A DNA stretch of 13,436 nt from DATGYC01 sp035298385 (GTDB lineage: Bacteria > Bacillota > Sulfobacillia > Symbiobacteriales > Symbiobacteriaceae), in contig DATGYC010000217.1 of NCBI GenBank assembly GCA_035298385.1, positions 1 to 13,436 on the forward strand, read 5' to 3'. Below, piece after piece: positions 6,688 to 13,436 of this stretch; position 1 is the stretch's first letter; every line of letters starts with the position of its first letter. Position numbers and translations under genes: made by a program. The notes beneath the pieces were generated by a model that was not told where the DNA came from, did no database searches, and was given only the letters and a program-made list of their open reading frames with translations.

Positions 6688-8271
6688 TCAGTATGTGGGC
6701 TGCTGCAGGAGGACGAGGTTACCATTTGGCATCCAGCCACTCGGGTAGTAGCCCGTCAGGTAGGCCCAGTGGACCTCGCCCGTCTCCAGGTTGACCAGTC
6801 CTGGTTGCGCCTTCATGCCCTCCGTGGCAGTCGGCTCCGTGGATCGAACGGTCGTAGACCACTTGCCATCCGGCGAGATCTGGGGCCAGAAGTCGGCCAT
6901 CCGCTCAACCTCGCGCCCTTGCATGTCGAAGCGACCGACCTGCCAGGTCTCCCCGACTTGGTACCGCACCCAGAGACCGCGGCGATCCCACCCAACCACA
7001 TCGGCGGATGGATCGACTTCAACGCGGACCGCCTCTCTGGTTGCGAGGCTGAGGAGCACCAGGGCGCCCTTCTCCCCCGCCTTGTCGACGAGGGCAAGTC
7101 GGTCCCCATCTGGGCTAAGGGCCAGTGGGGCGCCCGCCTTTGGGCTGACACGTGTATGGTAGCGTTCTGGGTACTCGGTCAGCTTGCCGGTGCCCAGGTT
7201 CAGCACCCGCACGACGAACTCCGTGGTCGGGTCATGGAAGGGCGGGCGATAACGAGAGGCCCATGCCACCTGTTGCCGGCCATCAAAGGCGTGGCCGATT
7301 ACGCCGCCTGTCTCACCCAGGTCCTGTAGATGTCGGACGGCTGCGTCGCTCAGCCATGCGTGGGTGGAGCCTAGTAGTACGACTCGGCCATCGGGCAGCC
7401 AATCGGCGGTCCACCAGTCGGACTGCTCGGTCAGGCGCCACTGCTCCCCGGTCGTTCGGTCCAGTACCTCGATCCAGACCGGGTAGGTCGTCTTCATCCG
7501 GCTCTTGTCGATGACAAAGAGCAGGGCGTGGTCTCCAGTGGGACTTACCTGGAGGCTACGTGTTGGAGCGTGTAGCGTAAAGTGGCCACCGGCACCTGTG
7601 TTCCCCAAGAGGAGTTCGGCGGGTGAGATCAGCCAGATGTCCTGGGCCACCTCGGGCGCAGCGATGGCCATCGGTGGCACGACAGGCTCACCGAGGTCGC
7701 CTACCCAGGTCTGTCGTAGGAGCTCTGGGCAGCGCGCATCCACCTCGATCTGGCGCGCCTTGCCCTGCTCGAGGTCCGGCGCCATCTGCATCCCACAGGT
7801 GATGGTCACCCGCCCGCGCGTCCCCGTCACCTCCAGTGACCAAGCCGTCGGACCCCAGAAGGCGGCGCCGGTCTTCTCTCTCCGCTCGTAACCCAGCAGC
7901 CCCTGGTAGCGCCCACCATCGATCGGCACCGTCAGCTCTGGGAGAACCCAGGACTCGCTCTCCGGCTTGCTCCAGGAGACTGATAGGTAGGACTCCGTCG
8001 CCTTCTGCTGCCACTGGATCCAGCAGGGACCGCGGTCGGTCTGCACCCAATCCAGACCGATCGCTGGGTGCACGCCCACCAGCACCGCCGTGCACGGCTG
8101 ATCGGAGGGTGGCTGATCGGCGGGTGGTGGCTGATCGGAGGGTGGCTTCTCTACCTCCCCCTTCTCTTGCGTGACCGGGGCCGGCACGGCTGGGGCCGGG
8201 GTCAGCCGTTCGCCTGCACGGCTACAGCCGACCAGGATGAGAGCAACGAGTAGAGTGAGCCGAAGGCGCAT
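6688..8271 (-). CDS. Lipoprotein with probable TolB/WD40-like beta-propeller
   Basis: A 527-residue predicted lipoprotein. The start at 8271 is chosen because GGGAGG lies 7 bases upstream and the N-terminus is then a classic lipoprotein signal with lipobox LVGC and lipidated C16. Residues 24-59 are a Pro-rich spacer including an imperfect repeat of PPSDQP/PPADQP. Residues 60-200 form an unrecognised domain with C60, C83 and further cysteines. From about 240 onward, repeated blades appear with phrases such as SPDGDRLALV, SPDGKWSTTV and LPDGRVVLLG, typical of TolB-like or PD40 propellers. No catalytic motif is seen. It probably sits on the outer face of the membrane in a binding or scaffolding role. 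It stands as a single gene, convergent to the reductase cluster. Specific function is unknown. Confidence 0.8.
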   Translation of the reverse strand: MRLRLTLLVALILVGCSRAGERLTPAPAVPAPVTQEKGEVEKPPSDQPPPADQPPSDQPCTAVLVGVHPAIGLDWVQTDRGPCWIQWQQKATESYLSVSWSKPESESWVLPELTVPIDGGRYQGLLGYERREKTGAAFWGPTAWSLEVTGTRGRVTITCGMQMAPDLEQGKARQIEVDARCPELLRQTWVGDLGEPVVPPMAIAAPEVAQDIWLISPAELLLGNTGAGGHFTLHAPTRSLQVSPTGDHALLFVIDKSRMKTTYPVWIEVLDRTTGEQWRLTEQSDWWTADWLPDGRVVLLGSTHAWLSDAAVRHLQDLGETGGVIGHAFDGRQQVAWASRYRPPFHDPTTEFVVRVLNLGTGKLTEYPERYHTRVSPKAGAPLALSPDGDRLALVDKAGEKGALVLLSLATREAVRVEVDPSADVVGWDRRGLWVRYQVGETWQVGRFDMQGREVERMADFWPQISPDGKWSTTVRSTEPTATEGMKAQPGLVNLETGEVHWAYLTGYYPSGWMPNGNLVLLQQPTY

Positions 8272-8278
8272 CGTGAAG

Positions 8279-8284
8279 CCTCCC
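8279..8284 (-). promoter_or_regulatory. Ribosome binding site for the lipoprotein gene
   Basis: On the minus strand GGGAGG is 7 bases before the ATG at 8271. It rejects the longer in-frame start at 8334, which would hide the signal peptide behind 21 unrelated residues. Confidence 0.75.
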
Positions 8285-8347
8285 GTCGAACAGGTATCAC
8301 TAGTCCGACGGATCAGCCTCGCTCCCGGTTCCACCTCGTCCTACGAA

Positions 8348-8389
8348 GAGCCCTGCGCTTCCTAAGGCGCAGAGCTCCGTCAGCTTTTT
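8348..8389 (+). terminator. Terminator-like hairpin with T-run, plus-strand orientation
   Basis: GAGCCCTGCGCTT (8348-8360) pairs with AAGGCGCAGAGCTC (8364-8377) with one mismatch and one bulge, then CGTCAGC and TTTTT at 8385-8389. The T-run is on the plus strand, yet no plus-strand gene precedes it. It may block antisense transcription, or it may be a stem in the minus-strand leader of the lipoprotein gene. Confidence 0.5.
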
Positions 8390-8520
8390 ACAATCATGCC
8401 TGCCAGTCTACTGGAAAGAACCTGATGGAGAGGGGGCGATCGACGCTGAAAGGCCCAAGAATCGGTGGAGGCGCGGCTCTTCCGTCAGGATTTTCGCCGC
8501 AGACTTGGATTTCAACTGAC

Positions 8521-8574
8521 AAAAAACTGACGGAGGCGACAACCTAAGCCTTGCGCCCATTCAAGGCGCAGGGC
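8521..8574 (-). terminator. Probable terminator of the HPP gene
   Basis: On the minus strand, ten bases after the HPP stop, a stem of about 10 bp (8565-8574 with 8548-8557, one G-T wobble) is followed by TCCGTCAG and six T at 8526-8521. The T-run is about 21 bases beyond the stem, further than in a textbook terminator, so efficiency is uncertain. Confidence 0.5.
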
Positions 8575-8584
8575 CCTCATCCAT

Positions 8585-9142
8585 CTACCGCCCCTCCGGC
8601 GTCTGATGGCGCCAGAGCGGGTACGGGATCCCTGCCAGGCGGTTGATCACGATCGCCTGAATCACCATGATCAGGACCGCCGTCATCAGCACGACCAGGG
8701 TGTGGGGCTTGGTCATGATCCCCAGGGCGATGATCAGGGTCGTCGCTCCTGCCGGGGGATGCTGGGTTCGGAAGAGGACCGTCAGACCACCCGTCGCCGC
8801 CAGGGCCAGCGCTGCCGCCACGATGCGGGCGCCCGTCACCCCCGCTACGAAGGTCGGCGGCGCCAGGGCGAGCCCGGTCACCTGCAGGGCGAGATAACCG
8901 GCCAGCACGCCGATCAGATGGCCCAGGATCACGTTGCGGGGCGAGGCGACGGCCGCCTTTGGCGTAGCGAAGAGGATGAGCGCGGTGGGGCCGAGTGAAG
9001 GAAAGAGGTAGGGCTCATGGGCCAGATGGGCGACGAGTCCGAGGAGGCCCAGGGTGATGAAACCGTTGATCACGGTATAGATCGCCTGGATCGGCTCCTC
9101 GCCGTAGCGTCTTTTCAGGGCGTCTAGATGGTAGAAGCGCAT
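8585..9142 (-). CDS. HPP-family integral membrane protein
   Basis: A 185-residue membrane protein of the HPP family. The diagnostic features are PSLGPTALILFATP at 48-61, SPRNVILGHLIGVLAG at 67-82 and the HPP tripeptide at 128-130, within QHPPAGATT. It has roughly four to five hydrophobic helices. The start at 9142 follows AAGGAGG with a 10-base gap and gives the usual family length. An upstream in-frame ATG at 9334 would run through the neighbouring terminator and is rejected. Some HPP proteins of plants and cyanobacteria have been reported to take part in nitrite transport. Together with the nitrate cluster some 2 kb away, that suggests nitrite movement here, but this is inference and other anions are possible. 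Confidence 0.85.
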   Translation of the reverse strand: MRFYHLDALKRRYGEEPIQAIYTVINGFITLGLLGLVAHLAHEPYLFPSLGPTALILFATPKAAVASPRNVILGHLIGVLAGYLALQVTGLALAPPTFVAGVTGARIVAAALALAATGGLTVLFRTQHPPAGATTLIIALGIMTKPHTLVVLMTAVLIMVIQAIVINRLAGIPYPLWRHQTPEGR

Positions 9143-9152
9143 GGCGAAGCGA

Positions 9153-9158
9153 CCTCCT
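9153..9158 (-). promoter_or_regulatory. Ribosome binding site for the HPP gene
   Basis: AGGAGG on the minus strand, 10 bases before the ATG at 9142. It fixes the start within a longer open frame. Confidence 0.7.
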
Positions 9159-9196
9159 TGGCGTTGCCGCGATAGTAGCATGGGGGAATCAGCCCT

Positions 9197-9202
9197 ATTG
9201 TA
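9197..9202 (-). promoter_or_regulatory. Possible -10 element for the HPP gene
   Basis: TACAAT on the minus strand lies about 38 bases upstream of the Shine-Dalgarno and matches the sigma-A -10 consensus at five of six positions. No good -35 is seen at the usual distance, so this is tentative. Confidence 0.3.
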
Positions 9203-9260
9203 TGCCTTGACGAGGCTAGGTAGGGCGCCGTCCGTTAGCGCTATAGAGCGGACTGGAAAA

Positions 9261-9293
9261 GGCGGCCCCCTGCCAAGCTGGCAGGGGGCCGCC
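9261..9293 (-). terminator. Strong intrinsic terminator of the GAF-PAS-GGDEF-EAL gene
   Basis: A perfect 14-bp GC-rich stem, GGCGGCCCCCTGCC with its complement around AAGCT, is followed on the minus strand by TTTT. It lies 9 bases beyond the stop at 9303 and separates this gene from the HPP gene. Confidence 0.9.
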
Positions 9294-9302
9294 CTCGTCT
9301 TG

Positions 9303-11453
9303 CTACACCACCGGCGCTGGCCGGCCCAACGCATAGCCCTGGCCGAACTCCACGCCCATCCCCGCCAGCAGCGTCGCCACTTGGCGGTTCTCCACCCACT
9401 CAGCGATCACCTGCTTCGCCAGGGCATGCGAGACCGCCGTGATCGCCTCCACCATCACCCGGTGCTGTGGGTTGGTATCGATGTTCCGCACAAAGACCCC
9501 GCTCAACTTGACGAACTGGACCGGCAGCACGGCCAGGTACTCAAAGGAGGCGAAGCCCGAGCCGAAATCGTCCAGCGCAAAGCGCACCCCTAGCGCGGAG
9601 AGCCGCGTCATCCACTGCCGGGCCCGACCCAAGTCGCGCACCGCCGTCGTCTCCGTGATCTCAAAGACCAGCCGGCCCGCCACCGCCGGTCCCGCCGCCT
9701 GTACCGCCTCCTCGATCGAGTCAAGCAGGGCCAGGGAGGAGAGCCCTTGGCCCGACAGGTTGACGAAGAGACTCCGTGCCGGTTGTGCCGCCAGCAGTCG
9801 GATGGCCTGACTCACGACCCACCGGTCCACGTGCGGCAGCAGATGATACTGCGCCGCTACCTCCAGGAACTGGCCCGGCGAGAGTAGCTCGCCACCCGGT
9901 CCCTGTAGCCGCAGGAGGAGCTCGTCGAATGGCCTCTCCCCCGTCGCCAGGCGCTCGATCGGCTGGCGGTGGAGCACAAAGCCGGTTCCTTGGATCGCCT
10001 CCTGCAGCAGCAGGACCACCTCGGTTGGCTGGCTAACCGCAGGCAGTTCATCCGCTAGAACGACCTGATTCCGCCCCAGTCGCTTCGCCTCCGCCAGTGC
10101 CTTGGCCGCCGCCACGAGCGGCTCCTCACCCTCGACGAGGGGGGTGACGCCGAGGCTGATCGTCAGGGCGAGTCCGCCCTCAATGGGCCGCAGTTCAGCA
10201 GCCTCGACAGCGGCACGGGCTTGTTCGGCTACAGCGCGGGCATCGAGCGCCCCATCGACTCGAGCCAGAATCGCAAACTGGTCATCGTCCAGGCGCGTCA
10301 CCAGATGTTCGGGGCCCAGGGCGCCCCGGAGGATCTTCGCCACGTCGATCAAGACCTGACCACCGGCCTCCGTGCCCATCAAGTCGTTGACCAGCTTGAG
10401 CCGATCGACCCCGGCCACGAGGAGGGCGCGGGGCTGGGTCGATGCCGCCATCGACTCCTCCAGCGTGCGTCGGTTGGGCAGGCCTGTGAGCGGATCATGG
10501 AGGGTCAGGTAGTGGATACGGGCCTCACCCGCCCGCCGGTCGGTCACGTCTTGCACGGTCCAGACGTAATGAGCGAGCTTGCCCGCCTCATCCCGCACAG
10601 CCGTGACGCTCATCTCAGCGATATAGGTAGTCCCGTCCGTGCGTTGGTTGGTTCGCTCACCCCGCCACGGGAGGCCCCGGACCAGTGTGGCGGCGACGCT
10701 CTCCCAGAACGCCTCGTCTCGCTCGGCCAGTAGGACCTGCCGGAGCGCCCGGCCGATCGACTCCGCTCGCCCGGCGCCAGTGATCCGGGTAAAGGCCTCG
10801 TTCACCCAGCGGAGATGTCCAGCCGCGTCCATGATGGCGATGCCGTTCGAGCTGGACTCGAGGGCGACCTGCTGCAGCCGAATCTGCTCCTGGGCCCGCG
10901 CCGTGACGACCGAGATCGCTACCTGGTCGGTGATCGAGCGGAGGGCGGTCACCGCCTTGGCGAGCGGCGGGTCCGCGTGATCGGATGCGAGGCCGAGGAA
11001 GCCGATCGTGCCCTCGCCAGCGATCAAGGGAAAGCAGGCGTAGGAGCGGAGCCCCACCCGGAGCCCCTCCTCGCGCCAACTCCCCCCGCCGCCCTCTGCC
11101 ATCCGCCCCGTCTGCACCTCCCCCGTCATCAGCGCAAGCAGTGCGGGCCGCGGATCCGGATCGCTCGCATCCCAGCGTGGGAGGTCCGCCGCCGCCACGT
11201 CGTCCAGCCCAAAGCGAGCGACCCGGTTGATCCGGCCGTCGCTCTCCTTTAGACCGACCCAGACAAACTGGCAGCCAAAGACCCGTGCCAACTCCTGGAC
11301 CAGAAACCCGAGTACCTGCTGGAGCGGTTGCTGCCGTAGGATGCGCCGGTCGACCTCCCAGAGCAGGCGCGTGATCGCCGCCTGGCCCCAGCGCTGTCGC
11401 CGTAGGCGAAGGGAACGCGCGGCCCTGATCCATTCTCCGTGTACGAGGCTCAT
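9303..11453 (-). CDS. GAF-PAS-GGDEF(degenerate)-EAL cyclic-di-GMP signalling protein
   Basis: A 716-residue cytoplasmic regulator without membrane helices. A GAF-like domain spans about 35-185 and a PAS domain about 195-307 (ESSSNGIAIMDAAG...VQDVTDRR). A GGDEF domain spans 315-470 and an EAL phosphodiesterase domain 480-716. The GGDEF signature is replaced by DDDQF at 389-393, so cyclase activity is doubtful. In the EAL domain most metal and catalytic residues persist: E511 (ELL for EAL), N565, E598, D628/D629, K649, E685 and Q705. The Asp normally two residues after the Lys is S651. It may be a c-di-GMP phosphodiesterase or a c-di-GMP effector. The start at 11453 follows AGGAG with a 7-base gap; an upstream in-frame start would overlap the divergent gene. 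It is a single gene closed by its own terminator. Confidence 0.9.
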   Translation of the reverse strand: MSLVHGEWIRAARSLRLRRQRWGQAAITRLLWEVDRRILRQQPLQQVLGFLVQELARVFGCQFVWVGLKESDGRINRVARFGLDDVAAADLPRWDASDPDPRPALLALMTGEVQTGRMAEGGGGSWREEGLRVGLRSYACFPLIAGEGTIGFLGLASDHADPPLAKAVTALRSITDQVAISVVTARAQEQIRLQQVALESSSNGIAIMDAAGHLRWVNEAFTRITGAGRAESIGRALRQVLLAERDEAFWESVAATLVRGLPWRGERTNQRTDGTTYIAEMSVTAVRDEAGKLAHYVWTVQDVTDRRAGEARIHYLTLHDPLTGLPNRRTLEESMAASTQPRALLVAGVDRLKLVNDLMGTEAGGQVLIDVAKILRGALGPEHLVTRLDDDQFAILARVDGALDARAVAEQARAAVEAAELRPIEGGLALTISLGVTPLVEGEEPLVAAAKALAEAKRLGRNQVVLADELPAVSQPTEVVLLLQEAIQGTGFVLHRQPIERLATGERPFDELLLRLQGPGGELLSPGQFLEVAAQYHLLPHVDRWVVSQAIRLLAAQPARSLFVNLSGQGLSSLALLDSIEEAVQAAGPAVAGRLVFEITETTAVRDLGRARQWMTRLSALGVRFALDDFGSGFASFEYLAVLPVQFVKLSGVFVRNIDTNPQHRVMVEAITAVSHALAKQVIAEWVENRQVATLLAGMGVEFGQGYALGRPAPVV

Positions 11454-11637
11454 CGTTCCGCTCCTATTCCACCGCAACTTAAAGTAATACCAATTCCAGC
11501 GGTTCCCGGACTTATCCTGCTCATTTGCTGGATTCGGCGAAAGAGACCGATTCCCGCTTCCGACCCGCGAGCAGGGAAACCCCACCCTATGGCGAAAACA
11601 TCTAAGCTGTATCCCCCGTACAAAGGAGGGCGCCCAG
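11454..11637. promoter_or_regulatory. Divergent promoter region
   Basis: This 184-base gap separates divergent genes and is locally A+T-richer, so both promoters should be here. On the minus strand TTGGTATTAC (11484-11493) resembles an extended -10 for the signalling gene, but with no clear -35. For the transpeptidase no hexamer pair was convincing. No riboswitch motif was recognised. Confidence 0.4.
11461..11465 (-). promoter_or_regulatory. Ribosome binding site for the GGDEF-EAL gene
   Basis: AGGAG on the minus strand, 7 bases before the ATG at 11453. It rejects the in-frame start at 11666, which lies inside the divergent transpeptidase gene. Confidence 0.7.
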
Positions 11638-12561
11638 ATGTCCGCATACCGGCGGAGGCGCGCCAAGCGCCGGCGGGGCCTCGTACTGGCCCTCGCCCTT
11701 ATCGCGGTCGCTGCAGGAACCTACACCCTGCGGGAGCCGCTCCTGAACCTGATCCCCAGCACCCAGACCGCCACACCCACCACGAACAGCCCGGCCGATC
11801 CCGCCGCCGCCGCTGAACTTGCCATCTCCCCCACCCTGCACCTGGCGATCAGCGCCCAGAGCGACCTGGCCTTCCAGACTGGGCGGACCGCCCGCCTGCT
11901 GGCGAAGACCAAGACCGGCTGGACCGAGCAGGCTAAGCTGACCCTGCCGAACCTGCCCGGTGATCAGGTCAAGATCACCCCAGAGAACGGCTCCTACATC
12001 ATTGAAGCGAGGCAGGCACTCGGCCTGCGCCGGGCCGAGGTCCAGGTCGAGGGTGGCAAGCTGCGCCTCTTGGACTACTACAGCAACCACGCCCCAACGC
12101 CCGCGGTGAAGAACGGCTCCTACCTCTTCGTGAACAAGTACTTAAATCAGCTCTGGTACTTCCAGGACGGCAAGCTCGCTGCCACCTACCCGGTCGCCAC
12201 CGGGCGCCAGACGAGCGGCCCCGCCCCAACGATGCAGGACTACATGACCAACTTCTTCACGCCCGAGGGGCAGTACAAGATCGCCAACAAGCGGGTCGAT
12301 CCGGCCTACTACGGCTCGGCTGAGCACCCGGCGGCAGTAGGGGGCGCCCCTGACAACCCCCTCGGCCCGCGCTGGATGGGCTTTGGCGTCCTACAGGGCG
12401 ACGCCGGGAACATCTGGGCGATTCACGGGACGAACGATCCCGCCAAGATCGGCACCTGGGTCTCTGACGGCTGCATCCGCATGCGCCCGGAGGACGTCAC
12501 GGCGCTCTTCGATCGCATCAACGTTGAGACCACGCTGCAGGTCGTCAGCGGGCGCACCTAA
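11638..12561 (+). CDS. Exported L,D-transpeptidase (YkuD domain)
   Basis: A 307-residue cell-wall enzyme predicted to form 3-3 peptidoglycan cross-links or attach proteins to the wall outside the membrane. An Arg/Lys-rich start (residues 4-13) and a hydrophobic helix at 14-30 make a signal anchor, followed by a Thr/Pro/Ala-rich linker to about 60. Residues 62-155 are a poorly conserved region that may be SH3-like. The YkuD domain runs from about 160 to 305, beginning VNKYLNQLWYFQDGKL. The catalytic site is H263 (IHGTN) and C279 in SDGCIRM. AAAGGAGGG at 11622-11630 lies 7 bases before the ATG. It is divergent from the signalling gene and probably cotranscribed with the membrane gene 21 bases downstream. 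Confidence 0.92.
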   Translation: MSAYRRRRAKRRRGLVLALALIAVAAGTYTLREPLLNLIPSTQTATPTTNSPADPAAAAELAISPTLHLAISAQSDLAFQTGRTARLLAKTKTGWTEQAKLTLPNLPGDQVKITPENGSYIIEARQALGLRRAEVQVEGGKLRLLDYYSNHAPTPAVKNGSYLFVNKYLNQLWYFQDGKLAATYPVATGRQTSGPAPTMQDYMTNFFTPEGQYKIANKRVDPAYYGSAEHPAAVGGAPDNPLGPRWMGFGVLQGDAGNIWAIHGTNDPAKIGTWVSDGCIRMRPEDVTALFDRINVETTLQVVSGRT

Positions 12562-12582
12562 GCTCTAGGGAGGATCCGTCTG

Positions 12583-13362
12583 ATGCTACAGCGCCGCACC
12601 CTCGCCTTCCTCGGACTGATCCTGGCGCTTGGCGGGCAGTACCTGCTCGACGCGCAGACCCAGATGGGAATCCTGGTCCTTGGCGGTTGCCTCCTGATCA
12701 CCCTCTTGGAGCGCTGGATCTACCTGGTCCCGCTCTCGCAGAACTGGCTCGGCCCGCTCCTGCTCGGCATCCTGGGCCTGAGTTACTGGGACGAGCCGCG
12801 TGGCTGGTTCTTCTTCGCCTGGGCACTGATCATCGCTGGCACGGGGCTCCGGGCGGACCGGTTCATCCAGGCCTACCTAAGGAAGCTCAAGGCCGAAGAG
12901 GCGCGGCGGGAGCAACTGGCTGCGATGGGCTTTGGCACGCAGCCGGACCCGGACTCTGCCGCAGACGAGGTGGACGAGCAGCCAGCCCCTGAAGAGCCCC
13001 TGCCGATCCCCACCTTCCCGCCCCTGACGGCTGGACGGGTGGCGATGGCCCTCCTTCTCGCCTCACTGGCAGCGCTGGTGGGCGCCCTGCTCACCTACTT
13101 GGTCTGCCTCCTCTCGGGTCTTCAGGTCGACGTGGTGGCGCTCCTGACCGGCTGGCTGGTCGGGCGGGCGATCCTGCAGGGGACCGGCGGGCGCTCCCAC
13201 CGAGCCCTGCAAGGGCTGGGCGCCCTCCTCTCCGTGCTGAGCGTCCTGGCCGGGCGCTACCTGGTCCTGGGGGCGTTGGCGCCAGATGTCTGGCTGATCC
13301 TCTTCGCCATCCTGGGCGCCGTGAACGGCTACCAGAAGAGCCGAGGCTACCAAGGAGAGTAA
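12583..13362 (+). CDS. Unrecognised integral membrane protein, cotranscribed with the L,D-transpeptidase
   Basis: A 259-residue protein whose family I do not recognise. Helices appear at about 6-22, 27-42, 53-68 and 74-90, forming an N-terminal bundle. An acidic and Pro-rich cytoplasmic-type segment follows at 98-147, including a charged helix RKLKAEEARREQ, and then about three more helices at 151-180, 183-196 and 208-250. AGGGAGG at 12567-12573 lies 9 bases before the ATG, 21 bases after the transpeptidase stop, so an operon is likely. No catalytic motif, heme ligand or transporter signature is visible. A role in cell-envelope biogenesis is suggested only by the neighbour. Confidence 0.75.
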   Translation: MLQRRTLAFLGLILALGGQYLLDAQTQMGILVLGGCLLITLLERWIYLVPLSQNWLGPLLLGILGLSYWDEPRGWFFFAWALIIAGTGLRADRFIQAYLRKLKAEEARREQLAAMGFGTQPDPDSAADEVDEQPAPEEPLPIPTFPPLTAGRVAMALLLASLAALVGALLTYLVCLLSGLQVDVVALLTGWLVGRAILQGTGGRSHRALQGLGALLSVLSVLAGRYLVLGALAPDVWLILFAILGAVNGYQKSRGYQGE

Positions 13363-13376
13363 CCTGCCCATACGAA

Positions 13377-13410
13377 AGGAGCGCTCCCTGCTTGCGCAGG
13401 GGGCGCTCCT
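13377..13410 (+). terminator. Intrinsic terminator of the transpeptidase operon
   Basis: A 15-bp stem, AGGAGCGCTCCCTGC with its near-perfect complement (one G-T wobble), around a TTGC loop, followed by CTTTCC. It begins 15 bases after the stop at 13362. Confidence 0.88.
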
Positions 13411-13436
13411 CTTTCCATCTACCCCCTGGTGGGGGG

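Larger units (their letters stand above)
8285..8584. other. Intergenic region of hairpins and TCCGTCAG repeats
   Basis: No gene is supported here. It lies between two minus-strand genes, so it should hold the promoter of the lipoprotein gene and the end of the HPP transcript. TCCGTCAG occurs at 8376-8383 and 8481-8488 on the plus strand and at 8527-8534 on the minus strand, each time followed by four to six T after 0-2 bases. Two of the copies follow a GC-rich hairpin. An AACTGACAAAAAACTGACGG run at 8514-8533 repeats CTGAC. No confident promoter hexamers could be chosen. Confidence 0.6.

Noticed and set aside
8285..8345. T-box-like TGGAACC on the minus strand before the lipoprotein gene
   Set aside because: The flanks do not complete the antiterminator consensus, no stem I or specifier loop is evident, and the gene is not linked to amino acids or tRNA charging.
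9143..9334. Longer N-terminus for the HPP protein
   Set aside because: It would translate through the strong terminator stem at 9261-9293, and the added residues do not match the family.
11540..11625. Possible c-di-GMP or c-di-AMP riboswitch in the divergent region
   Set aside because: GGGAAACCCC and GGCGAAA fragments are present, but the conserved cores of the GEMM or ydaO classes could not be aligned.

Overview
The window is G+C-rich and densely packed, with mostly strong AGGAGG-type ribosome binding sites, one TTG start, intrinsic-terminator hairpins and no trace of phage, IS or CRISPR. This fits a high-G+C Firmicutes-like lineage (Symbiobacteria, Thermaerobacter or similar) or a Chloroflexota-type organism. 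I cannot settle the taxon from sequence alone. No RNA gene was seen.

Positions 55-6645 (+ strand) hold what looks like one redox gene cluster. It starts with an 850-residue protein joining an MFS nitrate/nitrite-porter-like half to a NarI-like cytochrome b half and a four-cysteine tail. After a 284-base gap made almost entirely of a long imperfect palindrome come a Nas/NarB-type molybdopterin oxidoreductase, a DmsB/NrfC-type four-cluster ferredoxin subunit, a membrane-anchored Rieske protein and a 71-residue membrane protein. The last four are tightly spaced, with two overlaps. My reading is a nitrate uptake and reduction module. Its catalytic subunit looks assimilatory but sits in a quinol-linked, CISM-like membrane setting. 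No nitrite reductase is in view. This is the best candidate for an undescribed system here.

Positions 6646-9302 carry a convergent terminator and two minus-strand genes: a lipoprotein with a likely beta-propeller, and an HPP-family membrane protein. Some HPP proteins of plants and cyanobacteria have been linked to nitrite transport, so this one may belong functionally with the nitrate genes. The 313-base gap between the two contains repeated hairpin and TCCGTCAG motifs in direct and inverted orientation.

Positions 9303-11453 (minus) encode a GAF-PAS-GGDEF-EAL signalling protein with a degenerate GGDEF site. Divergent from it, 11638-13362 (+) carries an exported L,D-transpeptidase and an unrecognised membrane protein as a two-gene operon. 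A strong terminator at 13377-13410 closes it.
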